Source: CAZYMF01 sp964648215 (lineage in GTDB: Bacteria > Desulfobacterota > Binatia > HRBIN30 > JACQVA1). Taken from it: DNA of 26,433 bases. Positions 1 to 9,499 of the stretch are shown here, piece by piece. Position 1 is the stretch's first letter, and every line of letters starts with the position of its first letter. Made by a program: the position numbers and the translations under genes. Under the pieces are notes generated by a model. The model made no database searches, had not been told where the DNA came from, and saw only the letters and a program-made list of their open reading frames with translations. Where the stretch lies: positions 1 through 26,433 of the forward strand of contig CAZYMF010000049.1 in assembly GCA_964648215.1 (NCBI GenBank), in the 5' to 3' direction.

Positions 1-177
1 CCCGGCACCGACGGTCTCGTGCACATCTCCCAACTCGCCCCGACCCGGGTGCAGAAGGTGTCCGACGTGCTCAAGGAGGGCGACGAGGTCTACGTCAAGG
101 TTCTCGAGGTCGACAGGCAGGGCAAGATCCGCCTCAGTCGCAAGGAGGCCATGGCGGAGATGGGGAAAGAAAGCTGA
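1..177 (+). CDS. pnp: Polyribonucleotide nucleotidyltransferase (PNPase), 3' end only (S1 domain)
   Basis: Frame 1 is open from the first base to TGA at 175-177, giving the last 58 residues of a protein that begins outside the window. The fragment has the core of an S1 RNA-binding domain: a GTDGLVHISQLA segment, then a VLKEGDEVYVKVLEVD strand and the closing GKIRLSRKEA. This is the typical end of PNPase, the phosphate-dependent 3'-5' exoribonuclease of the RNA degradosome. The identification rests on that S1 sequence plus position: pnp is commonly followed by an M16 peptidase and dut, as here. Ribosomal protein S1 or another S1-domain protein is possible from the fragment alone, but the neighbours favour pnp. 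The catalytic RNase PH domains are not visible. Confidence 0.82.
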   Translation, partial: PGTDGLVHISQLAPTRVQKVSDVLKEGDEVYVKVLEVDRQGKIRLSRKEAMAEMGKES

Positions 178-182
178 GCCGA

Positions 183-1454
183 ATGGTCGAGCGCTCCACT
201 CTGCCCAATGGTCTCCGGGTCGTCTCGGAGGCCATGGCCGGCGTGGCGTCGGTTACCATCGGAATCTGGGTGGAGAACGGCTCCCGTTTCGAAAGCGAGC
301 GGCTCAACGGGATCTCCCATTTTCTCGAGCATCTGTTCTTCAAAGGCACCGAGCGCCGCACGGCGGCTGCGATCGCCGAAGAGATGGACGCCGTCGGCGG
401 CGTGCTGAACGCGTTCACCAGCAAGGAGTACACCTGCTACTACGCCAAGGTGCTGGCCGAGCATCTGCCGCTGGCGCTCGATCTGCTCTCGGACATTTTC
501 CGCCACTCGCGCTTCGATCCGCAGGAGATCGACCGAGAACGCGCGGTCGTGCTGCAGGAGATCTCGCAGACCGAGGATACGCCCGACGACTACGTCCACG
601 ATCTGTTCAATCTGCACTACTGGCCGGCCCATCCTCTCGGCTTCCCCATCTGCGGCCGGGCCGACACGGTGAAGCGTCTCGAACAGAGCGATTTGCTCGC
701 CTTCCTGGCCGCGCGCTACCAGCCGAACCGCATCATCGTGGCGGCGGCCGGCAACCTCACGCACGAGTCATTGGTCGAGCAGATCGAGCGCGAGTTCGGT
801 GACCTCAGTGGCGCGACGAAGGAGATCGACGGCCCCGTGCCGTTGCCCGCGTGCGGCGTGTTCTCGTTCGACAAGGCGCTGGAGCAGGTCCATATCTGCC
901 TCGGTACCACCGGCATCTCCCAGACCGCACCCGAGCGCTACCCGGCCTACCTGCTCAGCACGGCGCTGGGCGGGGGCATGAGCTCGCGGCTGTTCCAAGA
1001 GGTGCGCGAGAGGCGCGGGCGAGCGTACTCGGTGTACTCGTTCCTCTCGTCCTACCGCGACACCGGCTATCTCGGGATCTACGCCGGCACCAGCGCGGAG
1101 TGGGTCGAGGAGGTGGTGACCGTGATCGGCGCCGAGCTGCGCCGGCTCGCCGCCGACGGCCTGCGGCCGGACGAGCTCGCCCGGGTGAAGAATCAGCTCA
1201 AGGGCAACATGCTGCTCGGACTCGAGAGCAGCGACAGCCGCATGAATCGCGTGGCCAAGAACGAGATCTACTTCGGGTATGACATCCCACCCGCCGAGGT
1301 GGCGGCGCGCATCGATGCGGCCACCAACGACGAGATCGTGCTGCTGGCAGAGCGACTGCTGCAGCCGGAGCACATGGCGATGGTGCTGCTCGGCGATCTG
1401 AAGGGCCGCCGGATCGATCCCGCCATCCTGACCGACGGCGCTCACCCCGCGTGA
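183..1454 (+). CDS. M16 family zinc metallopeptidase (PqqL/mitochondrial processing peptidase-like)
   Basis: A 423-residue protein, the usual size for single-unit bacterial M16 peptidases. The inverted zinc motif HFLEH lies at residues 46-50 (His46, Glu49, His50). The third ligand, Glu126, is exactly 76 residues after His50, within ERAVVLQEI, so the HxxEH-x76-E signature is complete and the enzyme should be active. The C-terminal half contains the family's second conserved block, GGGMSSRLFQEVRERRGRAYSVYS, with the R/Y pair that helps bind substrate. The ATG at 183 is 5 bp after the pnp stop, behind a purine-rich GGGGAAAGAAAG, so it is probably co-transcribed with pnp. No signal peptide is visible, suggesting a cytoplasmic enzyme. 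The physiological substrate of this pnp-linked subgroup (sometimes called PepR/YmxG) is not established. Confidence 0.93.
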   Translation: MVERSTLPNGLRVVSEAMAGVASVTIGIWVENGSRFESERLNGISHFLEHLFFKGTERRTAAAIAEEMDAVGGVLNAFTSKEYTCYYAKVLAEHLPLALDLLSDIFRHSRFDPQEIDRERAVVLQEISQTEDTPDDYVHDLFNLHYWPAHPLGFPICGRADTVKRLEQSDLLAFLAARYQPNRIIVAAAGNLTHESLVEQIEREFGDLSGATKEIDGPVPLPACGVFSFDKALEQVHICLGTTGISQTAPERYPAYLLSTALGGGMSSRLFQEVRERRGRAYSVYSFLSSYRDTGYLGIYAGTSAEWVEEVVTVIGAELRRLAADGLRPDELARVKNQLKGNMLLGLESSDSRMNRVAKNEIYFGYDIPPAEVAARIDAATNDEIVLLAERLLQPEHMAMVLLGDLKGRRIDPAILTDGAHPA

Positions 1455-1466
1455 AGGGGAGCGGCG

Positions 1467-1916
1467 GTGTCGATCCCTATCCCCGTCAAGCGCCTGCGGC
1501 CGGAGGTGAGCGATCTGCCGCTGCCAGCGTATGCCAGCGCCGCCGCTGCCGGGATGGACCTGCTCGCCGACATCGCCGCCGAGCTGACGTTGGCGGCCGG
1601 GGAGCGGGCGCTGGTTCCCACCGGGATTGCGGTCGCGTTACCGCCCGGTTACGAAGCCCAGGTGCGTCCGCGCAGCGGCCTGGCCCTGCGCCACGGCGTC
1701 ACCCTGCTCAATGCCCCGGGAACCATCGATGCCGACTATCGCGGGGAAATCAGCGTCGTGCTCGTCAATCTGGGTCGGGATCCCTACACCGTGCGCCGCG
1801 GCGATCGCATCGCGCAGATGGTCGTGGCCCCGGTGAGCCGGGTCACGTGGCGGCCCGTGGACGAGCTCGACGCGACGCGACGAGGGAGCGGCGGTTTCGG
1901 CCACACGGGCGCCTGA
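1467..1916 (+). CDS. dut: Deoxyuridine 5'-triphosphate nucleotidohydrolase (dUTPase)
   Basis: Hydrolyses dUTP to dUMP and pyrophosphate, keeping uracil out of DNA and supplying dUMP for thymidylate synthesis. The 149-residue product fits the homotrimeric Dut family. Conserved motifs are visible in order: AGMDL (29-33), RPRSGLAL (67-74), GTIDADYRGEI (85-95, with the catalytic-type Asp90), a RGDRIAQMV block, and the glycine-rich C-terminal RGSGGFGHTG (139-148) that closes over the nucleotide. The start is GTG at 1467, preceded by AAGGGGA at 1454-1460. An in-frame ATG only occurs inside motif 1, so GTG is the sensible choice. The gene lies 12 bp behind the M16 peptidase, in the same order seen in many proteobacterial pnp loci. 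Confidence 0.96.
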   Translation: MSIPIPVKRLRPEVSDLPLPAYASAAAAGMDLLADIAAELTLAAGERALVPTGIAVALPPGYEAQVRPRSGLALRHGVTLLNAPGTIDADYRGEISVVLVNLGRDPYTVRRGDRIAQMVVAPVSRVTWRPVDELDATRRGSGGFGHTGA

Positions 1917-1967
1917 CGGCACGACGATCGCGACGGACGGCGATGGCGCTTCGACCTGCGCCGCCAT

Positions 1968-1996
1968 TTGCGCTATGAGAAGAGGGCACGGATGAT
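1968..1996 (+). promoter_or_regulatory. Candidate sigma-70-type promoter for the pur operon
   Basis: TTGCGC (1968-1973), 17 bp, GATGAT (1991-1996) in the 119-bp gap between dut and purS. The -35 matches TTGACA at 4 of 6 positions and the -10 matches TATAAT at 4 of 6. Spacing is ideal and the position is right for the start of purS at 2036. This is pattern-based only, and read-through from dut cannot be excluded. Confidence 0.33.
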
Positions 1997-1999
1997 TCG

Positions 2000-2014
2000 C
2001 GCGCGGGACGCGCG
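2000..2014 (+). other. GC hairpin in the purS leader
   Basis: CGCGCG, a GGA loop, then CGCGCG: a perfect 6-bp stem that lies between the candidate promoter and the purS ribosome-binding site (GGAGAGGAGG at about 2023-2032). No U-run follows, so it is not a classic terminator. It could affect leader stability or translation, or be a chance product of the base composition. Confidence 0.3.
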
Positions 2015-2035
2015 TGGCGCGTAGGAGAGGAGGCG

Positions 2036-2281
2036 GTGGTGCTCGCCAAGGTCTACGTCACACTCAAGCCAGGAGTCCTCGATCCGGCCGGCAAGGCCAT
2101 CGAGCACTCCCTCCACGCCCTGGGTTTCGACCAGGTGCGCGGGGTTCGGCTCGGCAAGTACCTCGAGGTGCAGGTGGAGGGGGAGAGCCGCGCGGCGGTC
2201 GAGGAACGGGTCGACGAGATGTGCCGCAAGCTGCTCGCCAACGGCGTCATCGAAAACTACCGCTTCGATCTGCAGGACTGA
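2036..2281 (+). CDS. purS: Phosphoribosylformylglycinamidine synthase subunit PurS
   Basis: An 81-residue protein with the typical PurS start AKVYVTLKPGVLDPAGKAIEHSLHALGF and the VRLGKYLEVQVEG strand. PurS is the small structural subunit that bridges PurL and PurQ and is thought to help pass ammonia between them in FGAM synthase, step 4 of purine synthesis. Its presence means the organism uses the three-subunit enzyme rather than the long fused PurL of Escherichia coli. The start is one of two adjacent GTG codons (2036 or 2039), behind the strong GGAGAGGAGG; the first is used here. purQ follows after 25 bp. Confidence 0.95.
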   Translation: MVLAKVYVTLKPGVLDPAGKAIEHSLHALGFDQVRGVRLGKYLEVQVEGESRAAVEERVDEMCRKLLANGVIENYRFDLQD

Positions 2282-2306
2282 GACGGAACCGGGCAGGGGT
2301 CTGCTT

Positions 2307-3038
2307 ATGCGCTGGGGTGTGGTTACGTTTCCCGGCTCGCTCGACGACCACGACACGATCTACGCCGTCGATCACGTGCTCGGGGCCGCGGCGGTGCCGC
2401 TGTGGCACAAGGACCGTGATTTGCACGGCGTCGACTGCGTCGTGCTGCCGGGTGGCTTCTCCTACGGGGACTACCTGCGCTGCGGCGCGCTGGCCCGCTT
2501 CGCGCCGGTCATGGAGAGCGTCGCCGCGTTTGCCGCCGCCGGCGGCCTGGTGCTCGGGATCTGCAACGGCTTCCAGATTCTCTGCGAAGCCGGGCTGTTG
2601 CCGGGGGCGCTGACGCGCAACCGCGAGCTCGGCTTCATCTGCGAGCGCGTTCACGTTCGCGTGGAGAGCGCTACCTCCCCGTTCACCCAGGCGTGCGCCT
2701 CGGGCGAGATCCTGAGCCTGCCGATCAAGCACGGCGAAGGTTGCTACGTCGCCGAGGAGGCCACGCTGCGGGAGATCGAAGACAACGGGCAGGTTCTGCT
2801 GCGCTACGTCGACGCCGCCGGCCGCGTCGGCGACGCCGCCAACCCCAACGGCTCGCTGCACAACATCGCCGGGGTCAGCAACCGCCGCCGCAACGTCTTC
2901 GGGCTCATGCCGCACCCGGAGTATGCCGTCGACAAGCTGCTCGACGGCGGCGATGGGCTCAAAATCTTCCGCTCCATCGCCGCCGCCGTCGCCAGCGGCC
3001 GCGCCGAACCGGCGGCGTCCGTCGTGCCGGGGCATTGA
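2307..3038 (+). CDS. purQ: Phosphoribosylformylglycinamidine synthase glutaminase subunit PurQ
   Basis: A class I glutamine amidotransferase of 243 residues that releases ammonia from glutamine for the PurL active site. The nucleophile elbow GICNGFQIL places the catalytic cysteine at Cys86. The other members of the triad are His203 and Glu205 in LMPHPEYA. The N-terminal strand VVTFPGSLDDHDTIYAV and the LPGGFSYGDYLRCGALA block are family hallmarks. The 5' leader has a CAGGGG sequence in front of ATG 2307. The gene is followed within 5 bp by purL, so the subunits are almost certainly translated from one message. The length is slightly greater than many PurQ proteins because of an Ala-rich C-terminal tail (about residues 222-243). 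Confidence 0.96.
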   Translation: MRWGVVTFPGSLDDHDTIYAVDHVLGAAAVPLWHKDRDLHGVDCVVLPGGFSYGDYLRCGALARFAPVMESVAAFAAAGGLVLGICNGFQILCEAGLLPGALTRNRELGFICERVHVRVESATSPFTQACASGEILSLPIKHGEGCYVAEEATLREIEDNGQVLLRYVDAAGRVGDAANPNGSLHNIAGVSNRRRNVFGLMPHPEYAVDKLLDGGDGLKIFRSIAAAVASGRAEPAASVVPGH

Positions 3039-3043
3039 GAGCG

Positions 3044-5263
<2,220 letters not shown>

Positions 5264-5274
5264 GGGGAGCGGCG

Positions 5275-6687
5275 ATGCTCGACCGATTCCGTGAAGAGTG
5301 TGGGGTCGTTGGCGTCTACGGCCACCCGGAGGCGGCGAATCTGGTCTACCTCGGCCTCTACGCGCTGCAGCATCGCGGGCAGGAGGGGGCCGGCATCGTC
5401 TCCGCCGCCGAGCAGGCGCTCATCTCCCATCGGGGCATCGGGCTGGTCGCCGACGTGTTCAACGAGGACATCGTCCGTCGCCTCGAGGGCGAGGCCGCCA
5501 TCGGTCACAACCGCTACTCGACCTCGGGCAAGACGCTGCTCAAGAACACGCAGCCGTTCGTCGTCGAGTACGGGCGGGGCGGGCTGGCGGTGGCCCACAA
5601 CGGGAACCTGGTGAACGCCATGGAGCTGCGCGAGCAGCTCGAGGAGCGGGGATCGATCTTCCAGTCGACGGTGGACACCGAGGTCATCGTTCACCTGATC
5701 GCGACCGCGAGCGGCCAGCGGGTCGTCGATCGCGTCGTGGCGGCCCTGGCCCAGGTGCGGGGCGCCTACTCGCTGCTCTTCCTCACCCCGAACGAGATGA
5801 TCGCCGCGCGTGATCCCAACGGCTTTCGCCCGCTGGTACTCGGGCGCATCAAGGACGCCGTGGTGGTCGCCTCGGAGAGCTGCGCCCTCGACCTGATCGG
5901 CGCCGACTTCGACCGGGAGGTGGAGCCCGGCGAGGTAATCGTGGCCTCGGCAAACGGCGTCGACAGCTACCAGGCCTTTCCCCCCGCGCCGCGGACGAGC
6001 TGCATCTTCGAGTACATCTACTTTGCGCGTCCCGACAGCTTGGTCTACGGGCGCAACGTCTACCAGGTGCGCAAGGAGCTCGGACGCCAGCTGGCCCGCG
6101 AGCAACCGGCGCCGGCCGACGTGGTCATCCCGGTGCCGGACTCCGGCGTGCCCGCGGCCCTCGGCTTTGCCGAGGAGGCCGGCATCCCGTTCGACATGGG
6201 CCTGATCCGCAACCACTACGTCGGGCGCACGTTCATCGAGCCGCAGGACGCCATCCGGCACTTCGGCGTGAAGGTGAAGCTCAACGCGCAAGGGGCCGTC
6301 CTGCGCGGCAAACGGGTGATCGTGGTCGACGACTCGATCGTTCGCGGCACCACCAGCCGCAAGCTGGTGACCATGCTGCGGCACGCGGGGGCCCGCGAAG
6401 TGCACATGCGGATCAGCTCGCCGCCGACGATCGGCTCGTGCTTCTACGGCGTCGATACGCCGACCAGCGAGGAGCTGATCGCCCACCACCACTCGGTCGA
6501 CGCGATTCGCGAGTTCATCGGCGCCGATAGTCTCGGTTACCTGAGCGAGCGCGGCATGTACGCCTTCCTGCGCCCGGGGGAAGGAAACGGCTTCTGTGCC
6601 GCCTGCTTCACCGGACGCTACCCGGTTGTGGTCACCGACGAGGGACGAACCCGCCAGCTGGTGCTCTTCGACGCCGAGGACCGCTAG
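5275..6687 (+). CDS. purF: Amidophosphoribosyltransferase (glutamine PRPP amidotransferase), Fe-S type
   Basis: Catalyses the first committed step of purine synthesis, PRPP plus glutamine to phosphoribosylamine. At 470 residues it matches the Bacillus-type enzyme. The short propeptide MLDRFREE is followed by Cys9, the expected N-terminal nucleophile after processing, then GVVGVYGH and LQHRGQEGAGI of the glutaminase domain. The PRPP-binding loop VIVVDDSIVRGTT lies at residues 348-360. Cysteines at 243, 389, 441 and 444 (the last two in FCAACF) correspond to the four ligands of the [4Fe-4S] cluster in the Bacillus enzyme, so this PurF should be an oxygen-sensitive Fe-S protein. It is the last gene of the purSQLF unit; the next gene is on the other strand. 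Confidence 0.97.
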   Translation: MLDRFREECGVVGVYGHPEAANLVYLGLYALQHRGQEGAGIVSAAEQALISHRGIGLVADVFNEDIVRRLEGEAAIGHNRYSTSGKTLLKNTQPFVVEYGRGGLAVAHNGNLVNAMELREQLEERGSIFQSTVDTEVIVHLIATASGQRVVDRVVAALAQVRGAYSLLFLTPNEMIAARDPNGFRPLVLGRIKDAVVVASESCALDLIGADFDREVEPGEVIVASANGVDSYQAFPPAPRTSCIFEYIYFARPDSLVYGRNVYQVRKELGRQLAREQPAPADVVIPVPDSGVPAALGFAEEAGIPFDMGLIRNHYVGRTFIEPQDAIRHFGVKVKLNAQGAVLRGKRVIVVDDSIVRGTTSRKLVTMLRHAGAREVHMRISSPPTIGSCFYGVDTPTSEELIAHHHSVDAIREFIGADSLGYLSERGMYAFLRPGEGNGFCAACFTGRYPVVVTDEGRTRQLVLFDAEDR

Positions 6688-6774
6688 GCGGGCCGCGGCA
6701 CCGGCGAGATGGGAGCTTCGCCCCACGCGCCCGTTGGTTGCTTGCCTCGGTGACTCTTCGCCAGTCGACTGAAG

Positions 6775-7626
6775 TCAACCGCGCTTGAAGCTCGCCATCG
6801 TCTGGGCGCAGCGATCGAGCATGGACAGGACCTTGTCCGCTCCGGCCGCCGGCAGCCCGAAGATGGCGCGCTGCGCCCCGGCATCGGCGAACCCGCGCAC
6901 GCTGTCGACATCGGGCGGGACGCCGTAGAGGGAAATGGTCAGCGAGCGCGGGTCGCGACCTTCCTCCTCGGCGATGGCGTGGAGGCGCGCGATCTGCTGG
7001 CGCAGCTCGCCGGCGCGTACCGGGATCGGCATCCAGCCGTCGCAGTATCTCACCACGCGCCGCAGCGCCTTCTCGCCGTGACCGCCGAGATAGATGGGCG
7101 GGTGCGGCTTCTGCAACGGCTTGGGCCAGGACCACAGGGGATCGAAGTGGACGAGCTCGCCGTGATACTCGGCGGCGTCGTTGGCCCAGATCGCCTTCAT
7201 CGCCTCGACCGATTCGCGCAGTCGCTTCCATCGCGTCTTGAAGTCGGTGCCGTGGTTCTCCATTTCCTCGACGTTCCATCCGCCGCCGATACCGAACAGC
7301 AGGCGGCCGCCGGAGAGCACGTCGAGCGTGGCCACTTCCTTGGCCAGGGTGATGGGATCGCGCTCGATCACCAGACAGATTCCCGAGGCGACCTTGATCT
7401 TCTTGGTCGCCGCCGCCGCCATGGCCAGGGCGACGAAGAGGTCGTGGGTGTGCCAGTATTCCTTGGGGAGCTCGGCGCCGCCGGGCCACGGGCTGCGCCG
7501 GCTGGCCGGAATGTGGGTGTGCTCGGGAAACCAGATCGACTCGAAGTCGCGCTCCTCGGCGGCGCGGGCGAGGTCGTCGGGTCGCATCGCGTAGTCGGTG
7601 GCGAACATCAGTACGCCGAACTCCAT
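6775..7626 (-). CDS. LLM-class oxidoreductase, probable F420-dependent (TIGR03619-like)
   Basis: A 283-residue luciferase-like TIM-barrel protein. The N-terminus MEFGVLMFATDYA, the ESIWFPEHTHIPASRR segment and DVLSGGRLLFGIGGGW-VEEM are characteristic of the subgroup annotated as probable F420-dependent oxidoreductase (TIGR03619). It probably transfers hydride using F420 or FMN; the substrate cannot be deduced. The reading frame is open upstream to 7713, but the conserved start is the ATG at 7624-7626, with GAAAGGAG ideally placed before it. It converges with purF, leaving an 87-bp gap in which I see no clear terminator. It diverges from a second LLM gene, with a 145-bp shared promoter region. 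It is not part of the pur operon. Confidence 0.85.
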   Translation of the reverse strand: MEFGVLMFATDYAMRPDDLARAAEERDFESIWFPEHTHIPASRRSPWPGGAELPKEYWHTHDLFVALAMAAAATKKIKVASGICLVIERDPITLAKEVATLDVLSGGRLLFGIGGGWNVEEMENHGTDFKTRWKRLRESVEAMKAIWANDAAEYHGELVHFDPLWSWPKPLQKPHPPIYLGGHGEKALRRVVRYCDGWMPIPVRAGELRQQIARLHAIAEEEGRDPRSLTISLYGVPPDVDSVRGFADAGAQRAIFGLPAAGADKVLSMLDRCAQTMASFKRG

Positions 7627-7678
7627 CGTCAGCTCCTTTCGCGCGGAGGACCCGCGTCCAGCAAGACGGTCGGGCTCC

Positions 7679-7707
7679 TTTATCGGACAAAGGCGCGGGC
7701 GGCGCAA
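7679..7707 (-). promoter_or_regulatory. Candidate promoter for the - strand LLM gene
   Basis: Reading the - strand: TTGCGC (7707-7702), 17 bp, GATAAA (7684-7679), about 50 bp upstream of the ATG at 7626. The -10 matches the consensus at 4 of 6 positions. A small inverted repeat CCTTT-N7-AAAGG overlaps the -10 region and could be an operator. Pattern-based only. Confidence 0.33.
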
Positions 7708-7721
7708 CGTCACCGAGCGGC

Positions 7722-7750
7722 TTTACGCGTCGGGGCGGATCGACTATCCC
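7722..7750 (+). promoter_or_regulatory. Candidate promoter for the + strand LLM gene
   Basis: TTTACG (7722-7727), 17 bp, TATCCC (7745-7750), about 22 bp upstream of the ATG at 7772 and back-to-back with the candidate for the divergent gene. Both hexamers are weak matches, but spacing and position are good. AGGAGGA follows directly before the start codon. Confidence 0.27.
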
Positions 7751-7771
7751 TGGCGCCGCGAGGAGGAACGG

Positions 7772-8920
7772 ATGGGTGAGACGCTGTCGGTCGGAATCGA
7801 GACCAACTGCACGGCGCCGATGCGGCTCGAGCGGGTCAGCATGCGCCTGTTCCAGCTCTTCGGCGTGGATTCGCTCTTTCTCCCGGATCACTATCTCAGC
7901 TTCGTCCCGAGCTCGGTCTGGGGACCGGGGCTGACGCCGGCGGCCAAGATGGTGCCGTCTCCCGACGCCTACTTCGACCCCTTCGTGATGATGGGAATGA
8001 TGGCCGCGAAGTACCGGCGGGTGCGCATCGGCACGGGGGTGACCGAGCCCTTCCGCCGTCACCCGGCGACGTTGGCGCAGGCGTTCGTCACCGTCGATCA
8101 TCTGTCCGGCGGCCGGGCGATTCTCGGCATCGGCAACGGGGAGAGAGAGAACACCGTGCCGTACGGCATCCCCTTCACCAGGCGCGTGGCGCGGCTGGAG
8201 GAGGCGCTGGTGATCATCCGCAAGCTGTGGGAGAGCTGCGGCGAGCCGGTCGACTTCGACGGCTCGATCTGGCGCCTGCGCCGGGCGCTGTTCACCACGC
8301 CGCTCTTCCGGGGCCGGCCTCCGGTGCTGTGGCTGGCGGCCCACGCGCCGCGCATGCTCGGGCTCACGGGCCGCTTCGCCGACGGCTGGTACCCGACGCA
8401 CAAGATGAGCGCGGGCGAGTACCGCCAGAAGCTGGAACGCATCTACGCCGCCGCCGCCGAGGCCGGTCGCAGCGTCGGCCACTTCGAGCCGGCGCTGCAG
8501 ATCCAGCTCGCGCTCGGCCGCGATCGGCGCAGCGCCCTCGAGCAGCTGCTCAAGGTTCCCGCCACCGGCGCCATGTCGATGCTGTTGCCGGGGCCGATGT
8601 GGGCCCGCCACGGGCTCGCGCATCCCCTGGGGGAGAGCTTCGAGGGCTTTGCGGACTTCGTGCCCCACGAGATCACCCGCGACCAGATCGAGGCGGCGCG
8701 GCGCCAACTGACACCGGAGCTGCTCGGTGACGGCATCGTTGCCGGCAACATCGACGAGGTCGTGGCCGAGGTGCGACCGCTGGTGGATGCCGGCTGCCGG
8801 CACATGGTGATCTGGAACATCGGGCCGCTGGCGAGCGGCGTCGGGCCCGGGGATCTGCTCAAGCTCGCCCTGCTGGTGCGCCGACTGCGCAAGCTGCCGC
8901 TGCGCCCGCGAGGAACGTGA
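7772..8920 (+). CDS. LLM-class flavin/F420-dependent oxidoreductase, phthiodiolone ketoreductase-like
   Basis: A 382-residue luciferase-like protein, longer than its divergent neighbour and from a different subgroup. Segments RAILGIGNGERENTVPYGIPF, WLAAHAPRMLGLTGRFADGWYP and WARHGLAHPLGESFEGFADFVP recall, from memory, the mycobacterial F420-dependent phthiodiolone ketoreductase (Rv2951c, about 380 residues). Family membership is well supported; the exact substrate is not, since this organism is not expected to make phthiocerol lipids. The chosen start is ATG 7772, with AGGAGGAACGG immediately upstream. The frame is open to 7598, but that extension is Arg-rich, overlaps the divergent gene and has no family similarity. 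nrdR follows 61 bp downstream and probably has its own promoter. Confidence 0.82.
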   Translation: MGETLSVGIETNCTAPMRLERVSMRLFQLFGVDSLFLPDHYLSFVPSSVWGPGLTPAAKMVPSPDAYFDPFVMMGMMAAKYRRVRIGTGVTEPFRRHPATLAQAFVTVDHLSGGRAILGIGNGERENTVPYGIPFTRRVARLEEALVIIRKLWESCGEPVDFDGSIWRLRRALFTTPLFRGRPPVLWLAAHAPRMLGLTGRFADGWYPTHKMSAGEYRQKLERIYAAAAEAGRSVGHFEPALQIQLALGRDRRSALEQLLKVPATGAMSMLLPGPMWARHGLAHPLGESFEGFADFVPHEITRDQIEAARRQLTPELLGDGIVAGNIDEVVAEVRPLVDAGCRHMVIWNIGPLASGVGPGDLLKLALLVRRLRKLPLRPRGT

Positions 8921-8981
8921 GGTCGTGCCTATTCCCTTTGCGCCTGGTTTTCGCTAAGCAGCTCGCCGTTTCCTGCGCGCC

Positions 8982-9473
8982 ATGAAATGTCCCTTCTGTG
9001 CGGATCTGGAAAACCGCGTCATCGACTCGAGGCTGAGCAAGGACGGTGCGGTGATCCGCCGCCGCCGCGAGTGCGACCGCTGCCAGCGGCGCTTCACCAC
9101 GTACGAGCGTGTCGAGGAGATGCTGCCGTTGGTGGTGAAGAAGGATGGCGGCCGCGAGGAATTCGACCGCGGCAAGATCATCGCGGGCCTGAAGAAGGCG
9201 TGCGAGAAGCGCCCGGTCAGCATCGCTACGATCGAGGAGATCGCCGACCGTATCGAACGCGGCCTGCAGGAGCGCGGCGAGAAGGAGGTCCCCAGCAGCG
9301 TTCTGGGCGAGGCGGTGATGCGCGAGCTGCACAAGCTCGACCAGGTGGCCTACGTGCGCTTCGCCTCGGTGTATCGCTCGTTCAAGGATGCGGGCGAGTT
9401 CATGCGCGAGCTGCAGGACCTGATTCAGGAGCGCGCCGGCGAGCGCCCGCGACGGCGCAAACGAGGCTCGTGA
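8982..9473 (+). CDS. nrdR: Transcriptional repressor NrdR
   Basis: A 163-residue NrdR, the zinc/ATP-cone repressor of ribonucleotide reductase genes. The N-terminal zinc ribbon has Cys3, Cys6, Cys31 and Cys34 (CPFC and CDRC), followed by the basic RRRRECDRC-RRFTTYER DNA-binding segment. The ATP-cone domain (about residues 50-140) contains the expected VVKKDGGREEFDRGKI strand and the Y-VRFASVYRSFKD signature near its end. The ATG at 8982 begins the canonical MKCPFC sequence. As in many proteobacteria it sits directly upstream of ribD (26-bp gap), so it probably heads the rib-nusB operon. No ribonucleotide reductase gene is in the window, and I could not find an obvious NrdR box pair upstream. 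Confidence 0.97.
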   Translation: MKCPFCADLENRVIDSRLSKDGAVIRRRRECDRCQRRFTTYERVEEMLPLVVKKDGGREEFDRGKIIAGLKKACEKRPVSIATIEEIADRIERGLQERGEKEVPSSVLGEAVMRELHKLDQVAYVRFASVYRSFKDAGEFMRELQDLIQERAGERPRRRKRGS

Positions 9474-9499
9474 GGCGTCGCGCCAGCGGGCGGGCAGCG

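Noticed and set aside
1451..1978. Alternative + strand frame overlapping dut
   Set aside because: Arg/Gly-rich translation with no motifs; dut in the other frame has all five dUTPase motifs.
2693..3043. Possible 117-residue N-terminal extension of PurL through the purQ gene
   Set aside because: The extension is Arg-rich shadow sequence; PurL similarity starts at ATG 3044, directly after the purQ stop.
6688..6774. Terminator between convergent purF and the LLM gene
   Set aside because: Short GC repeats are present but no stable stem with a T-run on either strand.
7598..7771. 58-residue N-terminal extension of the + strand LLM protein
   Set aside because: It overlaps the start of the divergent LLM gene, is basic and non-homologous, and a perfect AGGAGGA site precedes ATG 7772.
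8921..8981. nrdR promoter or NrdR boxes in the 61-bp upstream gap
   Set aside because: TTGCGC and TAAGCA occur but only 11 bp apart, and no NrdR-box pair was recognisable; too weak to list.
9474..9499. FMN riboswitch ahead of ribD
   Set aside because: The nrdR-ribD gap is only 26 bp and I saw no RFN-type conserved blocks there or before nrdR.
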